From the NCBI RefSeq assembly GCF_002269255.1, contig NZ_CP022824.1, forward strand, positions 62,001 through 126,000: a stretch of DNA of 64,000 nucleotides, read 5' to 3'. The position numbers were made by a program, and so were the translations under genes. The notes beneath the pieces are model-generated. The model was not told where the DNA came from and searched no databases. It was given only the letters and a program-made list of their open reading frames with translations. The DNA is from Klebsiella quasivariicola (GTDB lineage Bacteria > Pseudomonadota > Gammaproteobacteria > Enterobacterales > Enterobacteriaceae). This document shows positions 47,418-56,652 of this stretch, one piece after another (the first letter of the stretch is position 1; every line of letters begins with the position of its first letter).

Positions 47418-48017
47418 TCAGAAGGTAACTGGAGTATTCACCCACAAAACTTTGGCGACAACGGGGCCGATATTGCGGTAACCATGCGGGATCTGGCTGG
47501 GAAAATAGAACGAATCCCCCTGCTCAAGGAGCCAGATATGGTCTCCCAGACGCAATTCCAGCGCGCCTTCCAGCACATAGCCCATCTCTTCGCCGTGGTG
47601 CTCAATCAGGCCATCGCTGGCGACGCCCGGTTCGATAATATGAATATTACCCTGCAGCAACCCGCCTTTGTGGTGCCAGGTCAGGTTCTCCAGTTCGATC
47701 CCCCCCTTTTTACTGCGCTGCAGGAACCGCTTACGGTTTCGCTGTTCAGGCTTCAGTACAGGCCGATCGGCCGTCCAGTCATCGGCCATCAGGTCGGCGA
47801 TACTGGTCTCCAGCGCTTTTGCCAGGCGGTGCAACATCGCCAACGACGGCGAGGCAGCGTCATTTTCCAGTTTGGATAACAGACTTTCCGAGCATTCCAC
47901 CTTTTGCGCGAGCTGCTTGAGGGTCAGCTCCTGCACCAGACGTGCGTGGCGCAACCTCATTCCCAGCGGGGTTCCGGTAGATTTGATGTCAGCGTTTTTT
48001 TCATCTGTCTGCTTCAT
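47418..48017 (-). CDS. XRE-family regulator with cupin domain
   Basis: A 199-residue regulator. The helix-turn-helix is residues 20-75 (MRLRHARLVQELTLKQLAQK, SESLLSKLENDAASPSL) and a cupin_2 sensor domain is about 120-190 (GLIEHHGEEMGYVLEGALEL, GDSFYFPSQIPHGYRN). This PuuR-like design often senses amines or amino compounds. It is the last gene of the nitrogen-type operon, 45 bp after the DUF1989 gene, so it is likely its local regulator. Confidence 0.88.
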   Translation of the reverse strand: MKQTDEKNADIKSTGTPLGMRLRHARLVQELTLKQLAQKVECSESLLSKLENDAASPSLAMLHRLAKALETSIADLMADDWTADRPVLKPEQRNRKRFLQRSKKGGIELENLTWHHKGGLLQGNIHIIEPGVASDGLIEHHGEEMGYVLEGALELRLGDHIWLLEQGDSFYFPSQIPHGYRNIGPVVAKVLWVNTPVTF

Positions 48018-48062
48018 TAAAGTCTCCCAACGGCCTGCATCATGCAGGCCTGGTAAGATAAA

Positions 48063-48764
48063 TCATGCCATCACGGTGAACTGAATTTCTTTCGGTGAGC
48101 AGCCGTTAATGGGCACAATGTCCTGCGGGCAAGCGGACATCACCACCACGCAATCCAGCTCGGCACGAATCTCTACATAATCACCTGCTTTGCTGACAGT
48201 TGGCAACCAGGAAATTGAATAATCAGGATTTACTGGCGTGTTCATCCACAAATTAAGCGGCTGCGGCACTTCACGCGCGCGCAGGCCAATCGCCTTCAGC
48301 GCCATGCGCATATTGTCAGCGCAGCTGTCGTGATACTCCGTAATCCCCATGTTGGTATAGCGGTAAAGATCGCAGGCAGCGATCAACGTGTCATGCACAC
48401 CAGGTGAGGTATCGGTGAGCAGAGTGGCGATAGCACGGCGCTGGTTGGTCACCAGCACATCACCTGGCTGCGGAATAATTTTGTCGATAAAGGCACGGGT
48501 ATGTTCCATGGACGCAAACTCGCTGAGATCGCCGGTATTGAAAAACCACGTGTCGCAGACCTGGCTGCCTGGGGTATTGATGATCTTAATCACCTGCCCT
48601 TTTTTCAGCAAAACGGCGCGTCCGCAGCGCGGCGGGATGGTATACAGTTCGTTTAACGTCGGTGCGCCATCGGCTGAAATCGGTGAGGTTGCCGTTGGGT
48701 TGAGGCCCAGGGCATCGCCATTGTCTTTATCGCAGCAGATTGGGTAGTGTGCAGTTGCGGTCAT
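48063..48764 (-). CDS. DUF1989 (urea carboxylase-associated) family protein
   Basis: A 233-residue protein with family motifs RCGRAVLLKKGQVIKIINTP, GSQVCDTWFF, EHTRAFI and PLNLWMNTPV. DUF1989 proteins neighbour urea amidolyase and riboswitch-controlled guanidine or amine genes; some act with carboxyguanidine deiminase-type chemistry. The exact reaction here is not known. Its start overlaps the hydrolase stop by 4 bases. Confidence 0.85.
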   Translation of the reverse strand: MTATAHYPICCDKDNGDALGLNPTATSPISADGAPTLNELYTIPPRCGRAVLLKKGQVIKIINTPGSQVCDTWFFNTGDLSEFASMEHTRAFIDKIIPQPGDVLVTNQRRAIATLLTDTSPGVHDTLIAACDLYRYTNMGITEYHDSCADNMRMALKAIGLRAREVPQPLNLWMNTPVNPDYSISWLPTVSKAGDYVEIRAELDCVVVMSACPQDIVPINGCSPKEIQFTVMA

Positions 48765-50014
48765 GATTTAACTCCTTCAAGTGATTGGGATAGCTCAGTC
48801 AGTGCACAGGCCAGCGTACGGGCACCTGCCGCCAGTGAACGAGGATCGGTATATTCAGCCGGATTGTGGCTAATGCCTTGATGGCTGGGGACAAAAAGCA
48901 TGCTGGTCGGACAGTGTTCGGCCAGATACATGGCGTCGTGAAACGCGCCAGATAACAGCTCCATATGGGCAATATCCAGCGCATTTCCGGCCGCTTTCAA
49001 GACATGATTGATGCGCGGGTCAAAGGTGACCGGCGCTTTATTCAGTAGCAGCTCGATGGTGACTTGTTCGCTTGCCAGAGAGGCAATCACCGCGTCGAAC
49101 CGGGCCAGCGTTTCGGCCGATGGGTGGCGGAAATCAAGGGTAAAACGCACGCTCGACGGGATGGTGTTGATGGCATTTGGCATGACCTGCCAACGGCCAA
49201 ACGTCAACCGTAACTCGTCATCTGCCGTGTCACCCATCGCCTGCTCAATGATCGCAAGCTGTTCGCGTGCCAGGGTCATCGCATCCTGGCGCAGCGCCAT
49301 CGGCGTGGTCCCCGCATGTGCCGATATCCCATGGCAGGTGATCTGGTACCAGCGCACGCCCTGGATACCTCTGACGACGGCCAGCGGCACGCGGCGACTT
49401 TCCAGTACCGGACCTTGCTCGATGTGCAATTCCACGAAGCAGGCCATCTCGCGATCCGGGCGTAACGGGATGGCTGCAAAGCGGGCCTGGTGGTCTGCCA
49501 GCGCATCGCGAAACGAGACACCATCTACGCCCATCGCGCCAAGATGGTCAGACAATCTCGCAGGGTCGACGAAGGTGCTGGAGCCCATCGCCCCCGGCGC
49601 AAAGCGGCTGCCCTCTTCATTGGTCCAGATAACCACTTCGACCGGGCGTTCGGTGACAACCCGTGCCTCATTGAGCGCTTTCAGGCACGCAAGTCCGGCC
49701 ATCACGCCGTAACAGCCATCGTAGTTGCCACCGGACGGTTGCGTATCGATGTGGCTACCGGTGGTCACGGGCGATACAGCAACGCGTCCTGGACGACGGA
49801 AGAATAAATTCGCCGCCGCATCGCGGTAGACTTCACACCCGAGCTCTCGGGCGACATCAATAAGCCAGGACCGGGCATCGAGTTCCGCCGCGCTCAAAGC
49901 CTGGCGATCGACGCCGCCATTCGCTAACTTTCCATATTCTGCAAGCTGCGCCAACAGTTGGTTCAGCCAATCCTCATCCAGCTGTCGGGCAACCCGTAAG
50001 CCTGTTTCCATCAT
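48761..50014 (-). CDS. M20-family amidohydrolase (N-carbamoyl-L-amino acid hydrolase / allantoate amidohydrolase type)
   Basis: A 417-residue binuclear metal hydrolase. Metal ligands are visible in TGSHIDTQPSGGNYDG and TNEEGSRFAP, with the HIEQGPVLE motif and a late His in SHQGISHNPAEY. The family cleaves C-N bonds of ureido acids such as N-carbamoyl amino acids or allantoate and releases ammonia. Beside an ABC importer and DUF1989 it probably frees nitrogen from an imported ureide or carbamoyl compound. It overlaps both neighbours by 4 bases. Confidence 0.88.
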   Translation of the reverse strand: MMETGLRVARQLDEDWLNQLLAQLAEYGKLANGGVDRQALSAAELDARSWLIDVARELGCEVYRDAAANLFFRRPGRVAVSPVTTGSHIDTQPSGGNYDGCYGVMAGLACLKALNEARVVTERPVEVVIWTNEEGSRFAPGAMGSSTFVDPARLSDHLGAMGVDGVSFRDALADHQARFAAIPLRPDREMACFVELHIEQGPVLESRRVPLAVVRGIQGVRWYQITCHGISAHAGTTPMALRQDAMTLAREQLAIIEQAMGDTADDELRLTFGRWQVMPNAINTIPSSVRFTLDFRHPSAETLARFDAVIASLASEQVTIELLLNKAPVTFDPRINHVLKAAGNALDIAHMELLSGAFHDAMYLAEHCPTSMLFVPSHQGISHNPAEYTDPRSLAAGARTLACALTELSQSLEGVKS

Positions 50015-50826
50015 GGTAGTTTCTCCAGTTCTTCGGGTTGCAGAGGCCGACGAAACAGCGGCGCGAGAAAGCTCCGCAGGCGCTCGCTTTTCGGCTGTGT
50101 AAAAATCTGTCGCGGCGTGCCGCTTTCAATAATGTTGCCGTCGGCCATAAACACCAGCCGTGACGAGATATGGGCCGCAAACGCCATCTCATGGGTGACC
50201 ATCACCATGGTCATCCCCTGCCCGGCCAGATCCCGGATAACGTCCAGCACCTCTTCAACACGTTCGGGATCGAGCGCCGAGGTGGGTTCGTCGAGCAGCA
50301 ATAACTCCGGATTCAGCGCCAGTGCGCGGGCAATACCCACTCGTTGTTGCTGGCCGCCGGAGAGTCGCACCGGCCAGTCATTCGCTTTTTGCGCCATCCC
50401 GACACGGCTGAGGGCAGCCATCGCGGCCGTTTTTGCCGCCTGGCGGGACATTTTTTTCCCCAGTACCAGCGGCGCGGCGACATTTTCCTGCACCGTCATG
50501 TGCGGCCAGAGATTGAACTGCTGGAACACCATCGAGAGCGGTTTGCGCACATCGGCTATGAGGCTGGCGCTGTCGGCATGCGCGAGGCCACGCTGCGTGC
50601 CGGAATAGCCGAGCAGTTGTCCTTTAATCAGCACGTCCCCTTTGTCGTAGGCTTCCAGAAAATTCATGCAGCGTAGTGCGGTGGTTTTCCCGGAGCCCGA
50701 CGGGCCAATCAGCGTGACTATCTCACCGTGATCGACGCGTAAATTGATGTCATTCAGTACCACATGGTTTGCGAATGACTTGCCTACATGGCGCATTTCG
50801 AGCACCGGCACAGATGTATTGCCCAC
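50011..50826 (-). CDS. Polar amino acid-type ABC transporter ATPase
   Basis: A 271-residue ATPase with Walker A GPSGSGKTT, Q-loop FQQFNLWPHMTV, signature LSGGQQQR, Walker B LLLLDEPTSALDPE and switch VTHEMAFA. It is of the GlnQ/HisP group and powers the two permeases encoded just upstream in the operon. Confidence 0.93.
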   Translation of the reverse strand: MGNTSVPVLEMRHVGKSFANHVVLNDINLRVDHGEIVTLIGPSGSGKTTALRCMNFLEAYDKGDVLIKGQLLGYSGTQRGLAHADSASLIADVRKPLSMVFQQFNLWPHMTVQENVAAPLVLGKKMSRQAAKTAAMAALSRVGMAQKANDWPVRLSGGQQQRVGIARALALNPELLLLDEPTSALDPERVEEVLDVIRDLAGQGMTMVMVTHEMAFAAHISSRLVFMADGNIIESGTPRQIFTQPKSERLRSFLAPLFRRPLQPEELEKLP

Positions 50827-50827
50827 G

Positions 50828-51469
50828 TTATTCTCCGGTCCGTAGTAGGTGGCTCAATGTTTTTATGCTCATACTCACCCCCTGCGCCAGCAGCCAGTAG
50901 CTGACGATCAGCAAGGTATAAGGCAAGATATAGCTGTAGGTGTTAGCAACGATCTGACTCGTCGTCATGGTCAGTTCCGGTACGGTAATGATCGATGCGA
51001 CGGCGCTCTCTTTAATCGTCAGAATGAACTGATTGCCCAACAGCGGTAGCGCAAAACGAACGGCCTGCGGCGTCTGGATATGCCAGAAACAGTGGACCGT
51101 AGAGATGTTGTTTGCCAGCGCCGCCTCTCGCTGTCCCGGCGGAATGGTGTTCCACGCGGCGCGAAAAATTTCGCCGAAATAGGCCGCGCTATACAGCGTC
51201 AACGACAGCAGCGTGGCGTCAACGGCGCTCAGCATGATGCCGATGGACGGTAGGCCAAAGTAGATAACGGCTAGCTGCGCCAGAAATGGCGTGCCGCGGA
51301 TCACCCACACGTAGGCGCGCCACAGACGAAACGCCAGACCACGTCTGCCGCAGAGTCCGTTTAAGGCAAACCCCAACAGCATGCCGCCGCATGCGGCGCA
51401 GAGGCTTATCCACAGGGTCACGCCCAGGGCCTGAATGTAGGCTGGCAGGTATTGCGCGAGTTCCGTCAT
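50828..51469 (-). CDS. Amino acid-type ABC transporter permease
   Basis: A 213-residue HisM/GlnP-like inner-membrane permease with about five helices. The EAA loop is present (WNTIPPGQREAALANNISTV...QTPQAVRFALPLLGNQ). It overlaps the other permease by 4 bases and is presumed to pair with it. Confidence 0.9.
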   Translation of the reverse strand: MTELAQYLPAYIQALGVTLWISLCAACGGMLLGFALNGLCGRRGLAFRLWRAYVWVIRGTPFLAQLAVIYFGLPSIGIMLSAVDATLLSLTLYSAAYFGEIFRAAWNTIPPGQREAALANNISTVHCFWHIQTPQAVRFALPLLGNQFILTIKESAVASIITVPELTMTTSQIVANTYSYILPYTLLIVSYWLLAQGVSMSIKTLSHLLRTGE

Positions 51470-52125
51470 CGTTGTTCCCTCTGCCAGTGGCGTTCTGCCT
51501 GACGGCCCAACAGCGCCAGCAGGCTGGTCAGCAGTAGATAGACCAGAGCCACGGCCAGATAGACCTGCAGCGGCTGGTACGTAGATGAGGCCAGTTGCTG
51601 GCCCACGCGCATCAGATCCGTCAGCGCGATGACCGACACCACCGCAGAGGCTTTGATCACATCAATCAGCTCGGAAATCAGTGACGGCAGCGTAGTACGG
51701 ACAACCTGCGGTACCTGGATGCGCCATAAAATCTGCCGTGGGCTCAGCCCGCAAATCGCGGCGGCTTCCAGTTGACCTGGGGTGATGCTGGCGAAACCAC
51801 TTTTCAGAATTTGCGATTGATAGGCCGCCGTGTTCAGCGTTAATGCCAGCGTGGCGGCGGCAAAGCCGGGAATGTCGATCCCTAATTGTGACGGTAAATA
51901 AAAGCAGAGCAGCAGTTGAGCCAGAACCGGGGTCCCGCGAAACAGACTGACCCATCCATGGGCCGTCATGCGGTAAATCGGTAACGGACTGGTCGACATC
52001 CGCCATACGCCAATACCCACCAGAAAGCCGGCGACCATCGCTGTCAGGCAGAGCGCTGCGGTGGTGAGTGCTCCCTGCATCAGCATCGGAAGCCAGTGGA
52101 TAAAGCTCGTCATGAAATCCGTCAT
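51466..52125 (-). CDS. Amino acid-type ABC transporter permease
   Basis: A 219-residue permease of the same family with the EAA loop FASITPGQLEAAAICGLS...QVPQVVRTTLPSLISE. It starts 10 bases after the binding-protein gene ends. Confidence 0.9.
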   Translation of the reverse strand: MTDFMTSFIHWLPMLMQGALTTAALCLTAMVAGFLVGIGVWRMSTSPLPIYRMTAHGWVSLFRGTPVLAQLLLCFYLPSQLGIDIPGFAAATLALTLNTAAYQSQILKSGFASITPGQLEAAAICGLSPRQILWRIQVPQVVRTTLPSLISELIDVIKASAVVSVIALTDLMRVGQQLASSTYQPLQVYLAVALVYLLLTSLLALLGRQAERHWQREQR

Positions 52126-52135
52126 CGTTTTCCAC

Positions 52136-52981
52136 TCACAGCGCCGGTGCGGGCATTTCTGTTGCCGGAACGCTCATCGTGAAGCCGAACCATTTCTGCT
52201 GCAGTGCCTTCATGGTGCCGTCGCGATTGGCTTCAATGATCCCGTCAGCGATCAGTTTTACCAGAGCGGCGCTGTCGGCATCTTTACGCCCGACCCAGCC
52301 AAAGAAGGTCTGTGGCCCTATCATTTCCGGCAGTGTGGCAAAAACGCCCGGGCGGGTTTTAATCAGCGGACCCAGGTTCGAGAGCGACTGGGCGACGCCA
52401 TCAAGACGGCGGGATGCCAGATCGGCATAGGCTTCATCAAACGCGACATACTGTTTGATCTCTTTGATGCCCGGTTTGCCGCTGGCGCGTAGCGCCTGAT
52501 CGAAGGATTGCAGCACCTGCAACTGACCGGAACCGGCCTGCGAGCCCACCACTTTGCCGCTCAGGTCATCCGGAGTTTTAATCGCGCTGTCCTCTGCTCT
52601 TTTGAGCAGTGCGACGGTAGATTCCGCCACCGGAGCGGTAAAACTGAAGCGTTCAATACGCTGTTTATTGACGGTGACGGCGGTCACCACGAAGTCAAAT
52701 TTTTTCGCATCAAGCCCTGGCAGGATGCCTTGGAAAGGCAGATCCAGCTGTTTCACTTTCACGCCTGGTAATGATTTGGCAAAGATGTGGTTCATCAGGT
52801 CAACGTCGTAACCGACAATTTTGCCGTTATCAACGTACTCAAAGGGGGCGTATCGCGCTTCAGTGGCAACGGTGATCTCTTTTGCTTCTTTAATTCGTTC
52901 AAGCAGATCGGCGCTGAAAGCCGTAGAGCAAAAAAGGCAGGTGGAAATAAGCACGGGTAAAGAAAAACGATTTAGCTTCAT
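52136..52981 (-). CDS. Periplasmic amino acid-type substrate-binding protein
   Basis: A 281-residue family 3 solute-binding protein. The signal peptide is 1-23 (ends AFSA). Family segments are ITVATEARYAPFEYVDNGK, VGYDVDLMNHIF and DFVVTAVTVNKQR. ATG 52981 has GGAG before it and starts the signal peptide; an extension to 53086 is rejected because it would add 35 residues ahead of the signal peptide. It is the first gene of the seven-gene operon. Confidence 0.92.
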   Translation of the reverse strand: MKLNRFSLPVLISTCLFCSTAFSADLLERIKEAKEITVATEARYAPFEYVDNGKIVGYDVDLMNHIFAKSLPGVKVKQLDLPFQGILPGLDAKKFDFVVTAVTVNKQRIERFSFTAPVAESTVALLKRAEDSAIKTPDDLSGKVVGSQAGSGQLQVLQSFDQALRASGKPGIKEIKQYVAFDEAYADLASRRLDGVAQSLSNLGPLIKTRPGVFATLPEMIGPQTFFGWVGRKDADSAALVKLIADGIIEANRDGTMKALQQKWFGFTMSVPATEMPAPAL

Positions 52982-53036
52982 GGCATGCTCCAATAAAGAT
53001 ATATGAACTACATGAAAGTTACTTGAATTTAATGAA

Positions 53037-53052
53037 AGCATGAAGCATGCCA
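53037..53052 (-). promoter_or_regulatory. Sigma-54 (RpoN) promoter of the ABC/hydrolase operon
   Basis: On the - strand, TGGCATGCTTCATGCT has GG and GC separated by the exact sigma-54 spacing, matching TGGCAY-R-N4-WTGCW. It lies about 55-70 bp before the first start codon, so the leader would be about 45 nt. Confidence 0.75.
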
Positions 53053-53115
53053 ATGACGTTAAAATCAGCCGTAAAATTTTTATCACTATGAAAAATAATA
53101 TTTATTTTATGATGC

Positions 53116-53130
53116 AGCACTGGATGTGCT
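53116..53130. promoter_or_regulatory. Inverted repeat AGCAC-N5-GTGCT, possible second activator site
   Basis: It resembles an NtrC half-site pair but with a 5-base rather than 7-base spacing. It lies between the NtrC-type site and the sigma-54 promoter. Confidence 0.35.
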
Positions 53131-53171
53131 CTGTGCTGGTTTTTTGGTGATGGGGATATGTATGGTTATCA

Positions 53172-53188
53172 TGCACTCAAATGGTGCT
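53172..53188. promoter_or_regulatory. NtrC-type enhancer site
   Basis: TGCACTCAAATGGTGCT fits TGCACY-N5-RGTGCA at every position except the last. It lies about 120 bp upstream of the -24 element, a normal distance for an NtrC enhancer. Confidence 0.7.
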
Positions 53189-53387
53189 TTTTTGATTAAA
53201 AAGAGTGCAATCGCGACAGACGCGCTGCTTCCTGAATTCAACTCCGCTCCTGGCGCCAATCTGCCCCTGAACAGACCGTGAGGGACGATTTATACCCCTG
53301 CCCCGGCGGCCGCCTTTCAGCCTCCCGCTTCTCGTCAGATCCTGAAATTTGGCGATTCACTTAAACGCCGATATACATTATATAGAT

Positions 53388-54600
53388 GGGTCTTCCCCGA
53401 TCATGGTGGGAAGACTCAGAACGCCATATTCAGTTTTCCATAGTGGAACATCACTCCCAGCTTAAAGCGCTCCCGGTTCCTGTATCCTCTGGCTTTTATT
53501 CTCAGCAGTCTGATCTTGCTGTTCAGCGCCTCTGCATTACCATTCGAGACACGATGACGCATCGCATTCAGTATTCCATATAACCGTTTTTTGATGGTTT
53601 TCGCTGCGTTTTTCATCATCGGCACATCACATTCAGACGCCAGCGATATCCACTGCAACCAGTCATTCCTGCGTTCTGTGCTCCAGGGGCGATCCCAGAT
53701 ATTTTTGGCCAGCTCTTTCAGTGTCCAGCACTGGCTTGTCTGCTGCATCTGTTCCCGCAGCCACATCAGCTTTTCCTGCCGGGACTCAGTCATCCATTTG
53801 CCGCTGTACTGCCACAGGAAGCGGGTACCTTTGGCTTGACGGCGGCTTTCAACCGGAAGACGGGGATGTTCATTCTGGCGGGTTTTATCCATCACCTCAC
53901 CCAGCTGTTTCGCTACGTGGAAGCGGTCAAAGGCGATTTTATCAACTGCACACGGTAAGTGGATGCGCGCGGCTCTTATATAGCCCGCATTCATGTCCAT
54001 TGAGAGCGTTTTAATGGCCTGCAGCTGTCCGTCAATCAGGGTTATGAGGTAACCGGCAAGACTTTCCTTACCTCGATCATCCGTTAAAGCCAGCGCCTGC
54101 CCGTCACGATCGGAGATTACCGTTATATAACGATGTCCTTTTTTAAAAGCGACCTCGTCCACATTCATATGCCGGGCTGCTAACGGCTTTTTTATCCGTG
54201 CAAGACCTCGTTTAACCGCGCGGGTCATAATGCCGTCAACGGCATTCCAGCTCAGTTTGAGTTGTTTCCTGACTGCATCAACAGTTCTGATTTTCAGCCA
54301 TCAAAGCACGAGTGATTCGAACAGCAGCGTATACCGGCTGCCGGGCTCCGCCCACGGAACAAGCAAAGTCTGACATCCATGCTTCGGACACATAACACGG
54401 GGCACACTGGCTTCAACTATTGTGGCGAACTGGCAGATATCGAGGTGGCGCCATTTACGATGCCGGTGATCGTGAACGGGGCAGGATTTCCCGCAGGCTG
54501 GACAGGTTAACTGAGTATTTTCAGCGATCCCGACAGTAACGGTAACAGAAGCGGCATTTTCATCGAGAGAAAGAGACTTTACCGCCACGGAGCTGACAAG
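53388..54600 (-). mobile_element. ISL3-family element, one end visible
   Basis: The left end starts GGGTCTTCCCCGATCATGGT at 53388, typical for ISL3 relatives. It contains an internal GTCTTCCC/GGGAAGAC inverted repeat (53390-53415) directly beside the transposase stop. The matching right end was not found, so that side is probably truncated near 54600. Confidence 0.65.
53416..54588 (-). pseudogene. ISL3-family transposase with an in-frame stop
   Basis: One frame carries the zinc-finger N-terminus (TCPACGKSCPVHDH, from 54588) and the DDE domain (HMNVDEVAFKKGHRYITVIS, SMDMNAGYIRAA, to 53416). A TGA at 54301-54303 interrupts it after residue 95, at FESLVL. The frame does not shift, so this is a point nonsense change. 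Confidence 0.82.
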
Positions 54601-54740
54601 TTGAGGATATGTGCATAGAGGGACTTTTCGTCCATGGTGGTGACCTCTGGCGATTTAATACGCCATTATCATGCCTTCAGCCACCACAACAAGGGAAGCC
54701 CCATATAAATACAGTTATATTGATTAACAGGAACCAAATC

Positions 54741-54947
54741 ATGAGCAGGGAAAGATATAACCTTTCTATCGCAGTTTTCGTTTTAGTTCTCAGGGGAAAT
54801 GAAATCTGCATGCTGCGACGAGCTAATACCGGTTGGATGGACGGGTGCTATAGCTTGCCTGCCGGTGGGCTTGAATATGGTGAAACACTTTCCTGTGCTG
54901 CTGCAAGAGAGTTGGCAGAAGAAACAGGTATCCACCGGGCGCTATGA
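54741..54947 (+). pseudogene. NUDIX hydrolase, N-terminal half
   Basis: 68 codons with beta strands (LSIAVFVLVLRGNEICML) and a complete Nudix box (GGLEYGETLSCAAARELAEE, then TGI). The protein stops right after the box where a normal enzyme would have 60-80 further residues. It was probably truncated by the IS activity around it. ATG 54741 follows a weak ribosome site. Confidence 0.7.
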
Positions 54948-55302
54948 GGCAACGTTCAGCGAGAAGCATTAATAAAGTAAATGATTGAACCTTATATCTA
55001 TCATTTTCTGGATTCGCTGCAGGGGGCCGCGCATAACCTGAATCACTTCAAAGTGTAACTCTCAGGGTTCGAATGACTATATCTGACACATAGCAGCCAG
55101 AGTTGGGGTAGGCTGGTCCGCTCTAAGCGAGAAGAGGAAATCACAGTCGTTGTCACAACAGTTGAGAGTCAACTTAATTTGTGGTCTGTTACTCAACGGT
55201 GAGCAGGTCAAGCCTGTTTTTCAGTGTGACGACTCAACTAGATATCACCACGCACAGGCCCTATTTCGTCTCATGTTTCTCATCAAAGGGAGAAAAAACT
55301 TT
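54948..55302. other. Non-coding stretch with an IS3-end relic
   Basis: No gene is seen. AACGGTGAGCAGGTCA at 55195-55210 is one base away from the IS3 terminal repeat at 47278-47293. The remainder shows nothing I can assign. Confidence 0.45.
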
Positions 55303-55339
55303 TGATCTTGACCCTCCATCTCCGGACAGCTTTTGTATC

Positions 55340-56221
55340 TTAAGTTAACGATGTCCGCTGCCGCCGGTATTCCCTCGGGGAGTGATATCCCAGCGCGCTG
55401 TGCGGGTGGTTTTCATTGTAATGCGTGAACGCTACTGCAAGGTTTCGCAGTGCTGTTCTCACATCCGGTTTTGGCATGAACGCGATATAGTCTTCTTTCA
55501 TCGTTTTCACGAACCGTTCGGCCATGCCATTACTCTGCGGGCTGCTCACCGCTGTTGTGCAGGGCTCCAGATTCAGCTCTCTCGCGAACCTCCGCGTTTC
55601 ATACGCGGTATACGCTGAACCGTTATCCGTCAGCCACTGCACCGCTGTGTCGGGCAACCTGTCGCCGAAGCGCTTTTCCACCGACCTCAGCATCACATCC
55701 TGCACGGTCGAACTGTCATAGCCTCCCGTGCTTGCTGCCCAGTCTGTGGCCTCACGGTCGCAGCAGTCCAGCGCGAACGTTACCCGCAGTTTTTCGCCGT
55801 TGTCGCAGCCGAACTCGAAGCCATCTGAACACCAGCGCATATCGCTTTCTGCCACCGCTATCTTGCCCTTATGTTCACGCTTCGGTCGCTCTGGTTTGTG
55901 ATGCAACAACAACAGGTTATGCTCGCTCATTATCCTGTAAAGCCGTTTGGCATTCACAGGTGGCTGTCCCTCTGTGCGACGTTGCTTGCGCAGGATGCCC
56001 CACACGCGTCGATAACCATAACTCGGCATATCGCTGATAATGTTGAGGATAGCCGACAGTATTTCTGCGTCTGCTTCTTCATTACGCCGGTTACAGCGCC
56101 TGTCCTGCCAGTCGGCAGAACGGTTAATCCGCAGTGACAGTTGCGCACGCGACACGCCCATGGTCCGGCTGACCAAGGCTATTCCCCGTCCTTTGGCAAC
56201 AAGGGCGCGTGCGCTATCCAT
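55340..56221 (-). CDS. IS2-like transposase OrfB
   Basis: 293 residues, close in pattern to IS2 InsD: MDSARALVAKGRGIALVSRT, the HTH_21 segment, then the catalytic D in MRWCSDGFEF, D in QWLTDNGSAY and E in SNGMAERFVKTMKE. It overlaps OrfA in another frame, as needed for the -1 fusion. Intact. Confidence 0.9.
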   Translation of the reverse strand: MDSARALVAKGRGIALVSRTMGVSRAQLSLRINRSADWQDRRCNRRNEEADAEILSAILNIISDMPSYGYRRVWGILRKQRRTEGQPPVNAKRLYRIMSEHNLLLLHHKPERPKREHKGKIAVAESDMRWCSDGFEFGCDNGEKLRVTFALDCCDREATDWAASTGGYDSSTVQDVMLRSVEKRFGDRLPDTAVQWLTDNGSAYTAYETRRFARELNLEPCTTAVSSPQSNGMAERFVKTMKEDYIAFMPKPDVRTALRNLAVAFTHYNENHPHSALGYHSPREYRRQRTSLT

Positions 56222-56574
56222 TTTCGCGACTGACCGTACTCCACGGCTTCTTTCAGGATCTCAACTTCCATCGTCTTCTTGCCCAGAAGGCGCTGAAGCT
56301 CCCGGACCTGCTTCAGAGCAGCAGTAAGCTCAGAAGCAGGAACGACGTCCTCTCCAGCCGCAACGGCGGTGAGGCTGCCTTCCTGATATTGCTTCTTCCA
56401 CTTAAACAGCAGGCTGGGCTGGATACCATGCAGGCGGGCGACATGGGAGACATTCATACCCGGCTCCATCGTCTGCTGGATAATGGCGATCTTCTCCTGA
56501 GGAGTTTTACGTTTACGGACTTCTTGCCCTAACAGGATCCCGGTCATCTCAAAATTGGCGTTAGTGTTAGACAT
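56179..56574 (-). CDS. IS2-like OrfA
   Basis: 131 residues similar in pattern to IS2 InsC (TPQEKIAIIQQTMEPGMNVS, KKQYQEGSLTAVAAGEDVVP, WIAHAPLLPKDGE). It binds the element ends and represses. Intact. Confidence 0.9.
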   Translation of the reverse strand: MSNTNANFEMTGILLGQEVRKRKTPQEKIAIIQQTMEPGMNVSHVARLHGIQPSLLFKWKKQYQEGSLTAVAAGEDVVPASELTAALKQVRELQRLLGKKTMEVEILKEAVEYGQSRKWIAHAPLLPKDGE

Positions 56575-56652
56575 ATATTCAAGCCTATCTCTTATCTGGA
56601 GATACAGCTACTGTCTGGTGTTTCAGGGGGCTACATCAAGTAAAAATGGCCG

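Larger units (their letters stand above)
55303..56638 (-). mobile_element. IS2-like element (IS3 family)
   Basis: The right end, read inward on the - strand (GTAGCCCCCTGAAACACCAG), resembles the IS2 left repeat. The other end near 55303 (TGATCTTGACCCTCCATCTC) resembles the IS2 right repeat. The span of about 1.33 kb fits IS2. Ends are accurate to a few bases. Confidence 0.8.

Noticed and set aside
53116..53130. AGCAC-N5-GTGCT as a canonical NtrC site
   Set aside because: Its spacer is two bases short of the NtrC consensus, so only a weak note is kept; the site at 53172 fits much better.
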